Position numbers and translations under genes: made by a program. This document shows positions 37,200 through 41,104 of a stretch of DNA of 41,104 nt, piece by piece. Location of the stretch: contig JAURYJ010000027.1 of the NCBI GenBank assembly GCA_030653985.1, positions 1 through 41,104 of the forward strand. Reading direction: 5' to 3'. Position 1 is the first letter of the stretch; each line of letters opens with the position of its first letter. The notes beneath the pieces were generated by a model, which was given only the letters and a program-made list of their open reading frames with translations, was not told the origin of the DNA and made no database searches. Origin of the DNA: Methylobacter sp. GTDB lineage: Bacteria > Pseudomonadota > Gammaproteobacteria > Methylococcales > Methylomonadaceae.

Positions 37200-37511
37200 T
37201 TAATGGCTTGCCATAGCGCGACAACTTGCCGCGCAATCCCGGCAAGATTTTTCGCAATCAGTCATTCCCAGGGTGGCACAGCTTTGGGCGCAGGCTTCAC
37301 ACACATCAGCGCAAAGACCGCAGTATTGTGCGGTAAATTCCGAACCGGACAGTTGCAGGTCTGCCGAAGTCTGGCAAATCTGAGCGCAGTTGATCATTAG
37401 CCGGAAATGGCTCGGTTCTACGTGCTTACCGCCGGTTTCAAGACAATGATTCATGGCGGTCTGCAAGCAAGTCTGATAGCACTTCGTGCAGGCGTCAATG
37501 CAGGATTGCAT
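37200..37511 (-). CDS. Cys-rich four-helix copper-binding protein (DUF326/Csp-like)
   Basis: This 103-residue protein has 16 Cys, many in CxxxC and CxxC spacing along predicted helices (CIDACTKCYQTC, CGLCADVCEACAQSC, CEKSCRDCAASC). This is the pattern of DUF326 proteins and of the cytosolic copper storage protein Csp3, in which Cys residues line the core of a four-helix bundle and bind many Cu(I). There is no signal peptide, which suggests a cytosolic store. ATG 37511 lacks a good ribosome site; a GGAG just upstream is better placed for a short ATG-AAC-GCA-stop ORF. In a methanotroph it could buffer copper for methane monooxygenase (inference). Confidence 0.85.
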   Translation of the reverse strand: MQSCIDACTKCYQTCLQTAMNHCLETGGKHVEPSHFRLMINCAQICQTSADLQLSGSEFTAQYCGLCADVCEACAQSCATLGMTDCEKSCRDCAASCRAMASH

Positions 37512-37803
37512 AGTATTATGCGTTCATTATTTTGCTCCTGGTTAAGATTAAAAATAGTGGTTAATTTATATTTTCTACCCTTTTATTCCATTACGGAACG
37601 GTTTCAGCTTCCCAGTTTTGATGACTTGCGTCTGTGCGTTGTCGCACAGTAAAGTTCCCTGTATCCGGGATAAAAAAGAAGACAACCTGTTTAACTTTAA
37701 AAAATAGATGCCACCCTTGTATATTAAAGACCTCTTCAACCACAAGATAAATTAAACCAAAAAGTTTATAGTGATAGCCGATTTCTGGGGAAGCCGTCCC
37801 ACC

Positions 37804-39129
37804 CTATTCCTCTATGGCGGGGGTCACCCGCCATATGCTGTTGCCAACGTCATCGGCGACAAGCAGTGCGCCAGCTAGATCAACGGCCACACCAACCGGA
37901 CGACCCAGCGCATCACCCTGCGCACTGACAAAGCCGGTGAGTATATCCTCAGGTGTCACAGTAGGATATCCGTCGGCGAACGGCACAAAAATCACTTTGT
38001 AACCACTCCGGGGTTGACGGTTCCAGGAGCCGTGCTGACCGATAAACGCCCCGCCCATAAAGCGCTTCGGCAATAAATTGCTCGTATAGAAGACAAGCCC
38101 GAGCGAAGCTGTATGGGCGCCAAGCGCATAATCCGGCGCAATCGCTTTAGCTACCAAGTCAGACCGTGGCGGCCTCACTCTCGTATCGGCATGCTGGCCG
38201 TAATAGCTGTAAGGCCATCCGTAGAAAGCTCCGTCTTTTACCGAGGTCATATAGTCGGGCACCAAGTCACTGCCGATCTCATCGCGTTCGTTGACGGTAG
38301 TCCAGAGTGCACCGCGCTGCGGTTGCCAGGCAAGGCCATTGGGGTTGCGCAAACCCGAGGCGAAGATGCGCGAACGGCCTGTTGCCGGATCAACTTCCCA
38401 GATGGCGGCGCGGTTGACTTCATTTTCCATACCGTTTTCGCCGGCATTGCTATTGGAGCCGACGGTGACATACAGACGCGAACCATCGCGGCTGGCGATT
38501 ACATTTTTGGTCCAGTGATGGTTGATCGGGCCTGCGGGCAAATCAAGCACTTTTACACCGGACTCATTGATCTGAGTTTCGCCGGTATGATAGGGAAAGC
38601 GCACAAGTTCATCGGTATTGGCGATATAAAAATTGTTGCCAACGAGCGCCATGCCAAAGGGAGAACTCAACCCTTTCAGAAAGACTGTTCGCGTTTCCGC
38701 GATACCGTCGCCATTTGCATCGCGCAACAGCGTGATGCAAATGGCGCTCGGTACGCCCGCCCCCGCGCGTTTCATGACCCGCGTCATCAACCAGCCCTTA
38801 AGACCTTTGCTATTTTCGGTCCGGGGTGGGGCATTGGTTTCGGCAACCAGTACATCGCCGTTGGGGAGCACATAGAGCCAGCGCGGGTGGTCTAGGCCGG
38901 TCGCAAAGGCGTTCACTGCAAGGCCAGCGGCAGCCTTTGGCGTTATGCCTTCAGGCCAACCTTTGGCTGGGGCTATATTGACGGTGGGGAATAGCGTGGG
39001 GTTCGGCGGCGGTAGCGTCGGATGGGGACCGACGCCCGCTTGTTCCGGCAATGTCGCCACGTCGCCACAGGCGTCAATATTCAGTATTAACAGGCAGACG
39101 ACCAGGCGAAAAATGAAAGAGTGGTGCAT
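37804..39129 (-). CDS. PQQ-type sorbosone/glucose dehydrogenase-like lipoprotein
   Basis: This is a beta-propeller protein of the soluble glucose/sorbosone dehydrogenase family, whose characterised members oxidise sugars with PQQ in the periplasm. The 441-residue product has a signal peptide with a possible lipobox (NIDAC, near residue 21). Propeller landmarks include [89 protein letters not shown] and [13 protein letters not shown] chose ATG 39129, seven bases after GGAG; the reading to 39183 would precede the signal peptide. The true substrate is unknown. Confidence 0.87.
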   Translation of the reverse strand: MHHSFIFRLVVCLLILNIDACGDVATLPEQAGVGPHPTLPPPNPTLFPTVNIAPAKGWPEGITPKAAAGLAVNAFATGLDHPRWLYVLPNGDVLVAETNAPPRTENSKGLKGWLMTRVMKRAGAGVPSAICITLLRDANGDGIAETRTVFLKGLSSPFGMALVGNNFYIANTDELVRFPYHTGETQINESGVKVLDLPAGPINHHWTKNVIASRDGSRLYVTVGSNSNAGENGMENEVNRAAIWEVDPATGRSRIFASGLRNPNGLAWQPQRGALWTTVNERDEIGSDLVPDYMTSVKDGAFYGWPYSYYGQHADTRVRPPRSDLVAKAIAPDYALGAHTASLGLVFYTSNLLPKRFMGGAFIGQHGSWNRQPRSGYKVIFVPFADGYPTVTPEDILTGFVSAQGDALGRPVGVAVDLAGALLVADDVGNSIWRVTPAIEE

Positions 39130-39761
39130 TCGGCATCTCCAGTTGGAAGGTAAAGAGCGATTATTGAAGGCACAAATTGTCACCTGAATGCATTACTTCC
39201 GAACGGGTTTCGTCCATGGTGATCTATTTTTCTACATGGATTTCTTCTTTTCGAGAAGGCCCTATATTTTGTGTAAACGGGTTATCGGTTACCACGGGTC
39301 ACCGTGCTCTTTGAACTGTAATGTTAAATCTAACCCATACCTCAGACGCTGTCGGTACGTTATCGCACACACTATCATTGCCGGTAATATTCCTCAGCGC
39401 CGCCGACATCAGCAAGGTTGCCATAAATCCAATCTGTATAGACACGTTGTTATCGCAATCAGTCGGTATTCTTGAGCCGTTTTTGCATACGCAGCAATGT
39501 AAATTGAGGTCGGCGATATGTCGCCAATAAAGCCGCACCGTCATCAGGCAGTCGTGTCGACTTAATCCGTATCTATATCCTTGCCACACCTGAGTGGTGC
39601 GAAATAGGTTGAGCATTTAGGAAAATCCTGAATCTATGTGCGTTTCCGCACTGAACGCGTTCAGTCTAGGATGTAGTGTTATTGTCAAGAGATGGGATAC
39701 ATCATTCCACGCTGTGGTCACGACTATCCGGTCATGGCTAAATAATTATCAGGAGAAACTC
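39130..39761. other. Intergenic region between the dehydrogenase and csbD
   Basis: These 632 bases separate divergent genes. Several small ORFs occur (for example 105 codons on the minus strand at 39299-39616), but none resembles a known protein or has a ribosome site that I would trust. The region probably carries both promoters. The notable feature is the pair of palindromes at 39638-39665. Confidence 0.55.
39638..39665. promoter_or_regulatory. Adjacent palindromes upstream of csbD
   Basis: GTGCG-TTTC-CGCAC (39638-39651) abuts and overlaps the perfect 16-bp palindrome ACTGAACGCGTTCAGT (39650-39665), about 100 bases before the first csbD. A symmetrical 16-bp site of this kind is typical of an operator for a dimeric regulator. 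The regulator is not identified. Confidence 0.5.
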
Positions 39762-39938
39762 ATGAACAAAGATCAAGTAAAAGGCCGAGTCGAAGAAGCC
39801 AAAGGTAAAGTTAAGGAAGTCACCGGCAAAGTATTGGACGACAAAGGTATGGAAGTAGAAGGGAATGTCCAAAAAAACGTCGGCAAGGGTCGGGCGGGCT
39901 TTGGCGATCTCAAGGAAGATATTAAAAAAGACAAATAA
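39762..39938 (+). CDS. CsbD-family stress protein
   Basis: CsbD-like proteins are small, hydrophilic, stress-induced proteins of unknown mechanism. The 58-residue product is MNKDQVKGRVEEAKGKVKEV followed by TGKVLDDKGMEVEGNVQKN and a Lys-rich end, the full CsbD pattern, with no signal peptide. ATG 39762 follows AGGAG by six bases; the longer in-frame reading from 39636 is not supported. It is the first of three small genes in a row. It is the likely parent of the CsbD domain in the next gene. Confidence 0.92.
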   Translation: MNKDQVKGRVEEAKGKVKEVTGKVLDDKGMEVEGNVQKNVGKGRAGFGDLKEDIKKDK

Positions 39939-40034
39939 AATAGGTACTGCTGAGCTATGCAATCGAGTCCAGGCAGACTGGGCGGCTGTGCGCCGGCAAC
40001 GAGATAATCACAAATACTTTTACAGGAAATAAAC

Positions 40035-40292
40035 ATGAAATTCACCAAAATGAAACTCACCGGTTTAGGAGCATTTCTTGTTTTGACATTCTGCTCGTTT
40101 GGCGTATATGCCGAAAAAAATAAAGAGCCTAACCCTATGAACAAAGATCAAGTAGAAGGCCGAGTCGATGAAGCCACCGGTGTGATAACAGATGACAAAG
40201 ATAAGCGGGTAGAAGGAAATGTCCAAAAGAACATGGGCAAGGCCCAGAAGGGCTATGGTGATGCCAAAAAGGCTATTAAGGAAGGCAACTAA
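40035..40292 (+). CDS. Exported CsbD-domain protein (chimeric)
   Basis: This 85-residue protein joins a signal peptide (MKFTKMKLTGLGAFLVLTFC to about residue 26, cleavage after VYA) to a CsbD domain (NPMNKDQVEGRVDEATG...VEGNVQKNMGK). The signal peptide resembles that of the next gene, smbP, in protein, DNA and ribosome-site context (ACAGGAAAT then ATG). The CsbD part matches the preceding gene and even keeps its original ATG as Met 35. It lacks about six residues (KVKEVTGK region) present in the first copy. It is expected to act in the periplasm, unlike ordinary CsbD proteins. Confidence 0.88.
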   Translation: MKFTKMKLTGLGAFLVLTFCSFGVYAEKNKEPNPMNKDQVEGRVDEATGVITDDKDKRVEGNVQKNMGKAQKGYGDAKKAIKEGN

Positions 40293-40355
40293 AACGAGTA
40301 ATACCTGCTGCTCAGCCGCAATGAGGCACTCTCAAATTTTTTACAGGAAATGAAT

Positions 40356-40673
40356 ATGAAGTTCACCAACAAGAAACTCATCGGTTTATTGGCAGGCTCT
40401 GTTTTGACGTTAGCCTCTTTTGGCGCTTATGCCGGGGAAAGCCACATGGCGGAGGCGATCAAGCACGCGGAGGCCGCGGCTAAAGCCGACGATGGCAAGA
40501 CCATCGCCGAACATGCGGAGAAATCCAAGACCCATGCGAAAGCCGCCAATGAACACCTAGATGCAGGCATCACGAGCCTGAATGATGCTATCGATCACGG
40601 CAAGATGAAGCATGCGGATTTAGCGAAGAAGTCCGCCGAAGAAGCGGTAACGCATCTGAAAGCCACGCAATAA
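40356..40673 (+). CDS. smbP: Small metal-binding protein SmbP
   Basis: SmbP, first described in Nitrosomonas europaea, is a small periplasmic four-helix protein that binds copper and other divalent metals through many His residues. The 105-residue precursor has a signal peptide ending GAYA (about residue 26). The mature chain is rich in His, Ala, Lys and Glu in repeated patterns (HMAEAIKHAEAAAKADDGKT, then IAEHAEKSKTHAKAANEHLD). I chose ATG 40356, which has the same ACAGGA spacing as the gene before it; ATG 40350 adds two residues but is too near the ribosome site. A terminator follows. Confidence 0.9.
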   Translation: MKFTNKKLIGLLAGSVLTLASFGAYAGESHMAEAIKHAEAAAKADDGKTIAEHAEKSKTHAKAANEHLDAGITSLNDAIDHGKMKHADLAKKSAEEAVTHLKATQ

Positions 40674-40703
40674 AAGAATATTGTTCTCGTTACCCCCAAG
40701 GTT

Positions 40704-40730
40704 GGCGGGTGCATAGCCCGCCTTTTTTTT
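40704..40730 (+). terminator. Intrinsic terminator after smbP
   Basis: GGCGGG-TGCATAG-CCCGCC (40704-40722) is followed by eight T (40723-40730), 31 bases after the smbP stop. It should end the csbD-csbD-smbP transcript. Confidence 0.93.
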
Positions 40731-40765
40731 GCTTAAAATTGCAGCAGCTTTGGTCAATAAGGATG

Positions 40766-40920
40766 GGGTCTGTCGCAAATTTTATCAGTTTGCGCGATAA
40801 TTACCAGTTTTAGCAATTGAAAAACTAATGATTAATTTTAAAGGCGCCCATTTTCCAAAAGATGTCATTCTTTACGCTGTTTTTTTCTATGTCCGTTATG
40901 GCGTATCTTAACGCGATCTA
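40766..40920 (+). pseudogene. IS6-family remnant (left end and first codons)
   Basis: The left end GGGTCTGTCGCAAATTTT resembles IS6-family terminal repeats. From ATG 40828 the sequence encodes FKGAHFPKDVILYAV and then FFYVRYGVS, the conserved N-terminus of IS6 transposases. A stop (40909-40911) replaces the Tyr expected in the S-Y-R-D-L motif. R-D-L follows in frame, and homology ends at about 40920, where a second element begins. It is a dead fragment. Confidence 0.8.
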
Positions 40921-41104
40921 GGAGTCTGTCGGTCTTTCAGTCATCCACTATTTATTGAGTTAAAATAGCGTCGGATTAATAATGACGGAAAAGGCAGTAC
41001 CCCATTAGCAAGCAATTTATCACCATTAACCGAAACGAGCCTATCAACGTGCCTGGAAACTGCGAGGGTTGGTTAGATGAAAACAGTCTGGCTCGTTTTG
41101 TGGT
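40921..41104 (+). mobile_element. Start of a second IS, possibly IS1182-like
   Basis: Sequence after 40921 does not continue the IS6 gene. Around 40982 an ATG opens MTEKAVPH then stops. If one A of the A4 run in GAAAAGG is removed, the frame reads MTERQYPISKQF and continues in the frame of 41007 with INRNEPINVPGN and GWLDENSLARFVV to the window edge. The latter resembles the N-terminus of IS1182-type transposases (WLPEDHLARFV). The element is either frameshifted or starts at an unusual codon; the window edge prevents a decision. Confidence 0.5.

Noticed and set aside
38113..38895. 260-codon plus-strand ORF opposite the dehydrogenase gene
   Set aside because: It is a shadow of the GC-rich dehydrogenase coding sequence; the minus-strand product has clear family motifs and a ribosome site.
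39299..39616. 105-codon minus-strand ORF in the csbD upstream region
   Set aside because: It has no recognisable domain and no convincing ribosome site, and it overlaps equally open frames on the other strand; treated as chance.

Overview
The window looks like a chromosomal segment of a gammaproteobacterium, most likely a Methylococcales-type methanotroph. The division and cell-wall cluster and the rnpB-rsmI-lpoA-yraN-diaA-dolP block follow the order I know from Pseudomonas. The right end carries copper and metal storage genes of the kind found in methane and ammonia oxidisers. The host assignment is inference; no methane-oxidation gene is present here.

Layout. (1) 1-15971, minus strand: a nearly complete dcw cluster read right to left: mraZ, rsmH, ftsL, ftsI, murE, murF, mraY, murD, ftsW, murG, murC, murB, ddlB, ftsQ. 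Most genes overlap by ATGA or a few bases. A strong sigma70 promoter overlaps three 10-bp-spaced MraZ-box repeats at 16008-16059. (2) 16413-16767: RNase P RNA. (3) 16871-22623: rsmI (minus), then lpoA, yraN, diaA, dolP and a GlcD-like FAD oxidase (plus). (4) 22625-30912: a flavin reductase, nadC and a DUF1631 gene split by one in-frame amber codon (minus), ampD (plus), then lspA, ileS and ribF (minus). (5) 31057-33788: an Lpp-like alanine-zipper lipoprotein ending in Lys, an L,D-transpeptidase, and a phosphoglucomutase. (6) 33794-34712: an insertion-sequence graveyard with IS3 and ISAs1 remnants and a non-coding element with inverted ends. (7) 34852-40673: an accessory stress and metal block with a katE catalase, a Cys-rich Csp/DUF326 copper-binding protein, a PQQ-type sorbosone/glucose dehydrogenase, two CsbD proteins and SmbP. 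(8) 40766-41104: an IS6-family remnant broken by the start of a second, IS1182-like element. The accessory block therefore has IS debris on both sides.

The most unusual feature is the number of short palindromic repeats inside essential cell-wall genes. They are read in frame in DdlB, MurG, MurE, MurF and FtsI. They form the 3' ends, including the stop codons, of ftsQ and murF, and the C-terminal tail of RibF. One copy supplies the Shine-Dalgarno sequence and start codon of murB. A 124-bp MITE with a clean 6-bp target duplication also sits between murC and murB. A second notable feature is the chimeric csbD gene at 40035: a signal peptide resembling that of the neighbouring smbP is fused to a copy of the neighbouring cytosolic csbD, and the ancestral start codon survives as an internal Met.

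The dcw genes work as a unit: MurB to MurF make UDP-MurNAc-pentapeptide, MraY and MurG make lipid II, and FtsW/FtsI with FtsL/FtsQ polymerise and crosslink it at the septum. LpoA, AmpD, DolP, the L,D-transpeptidase and the Lpp-like protein add further envelope functions in the same window.
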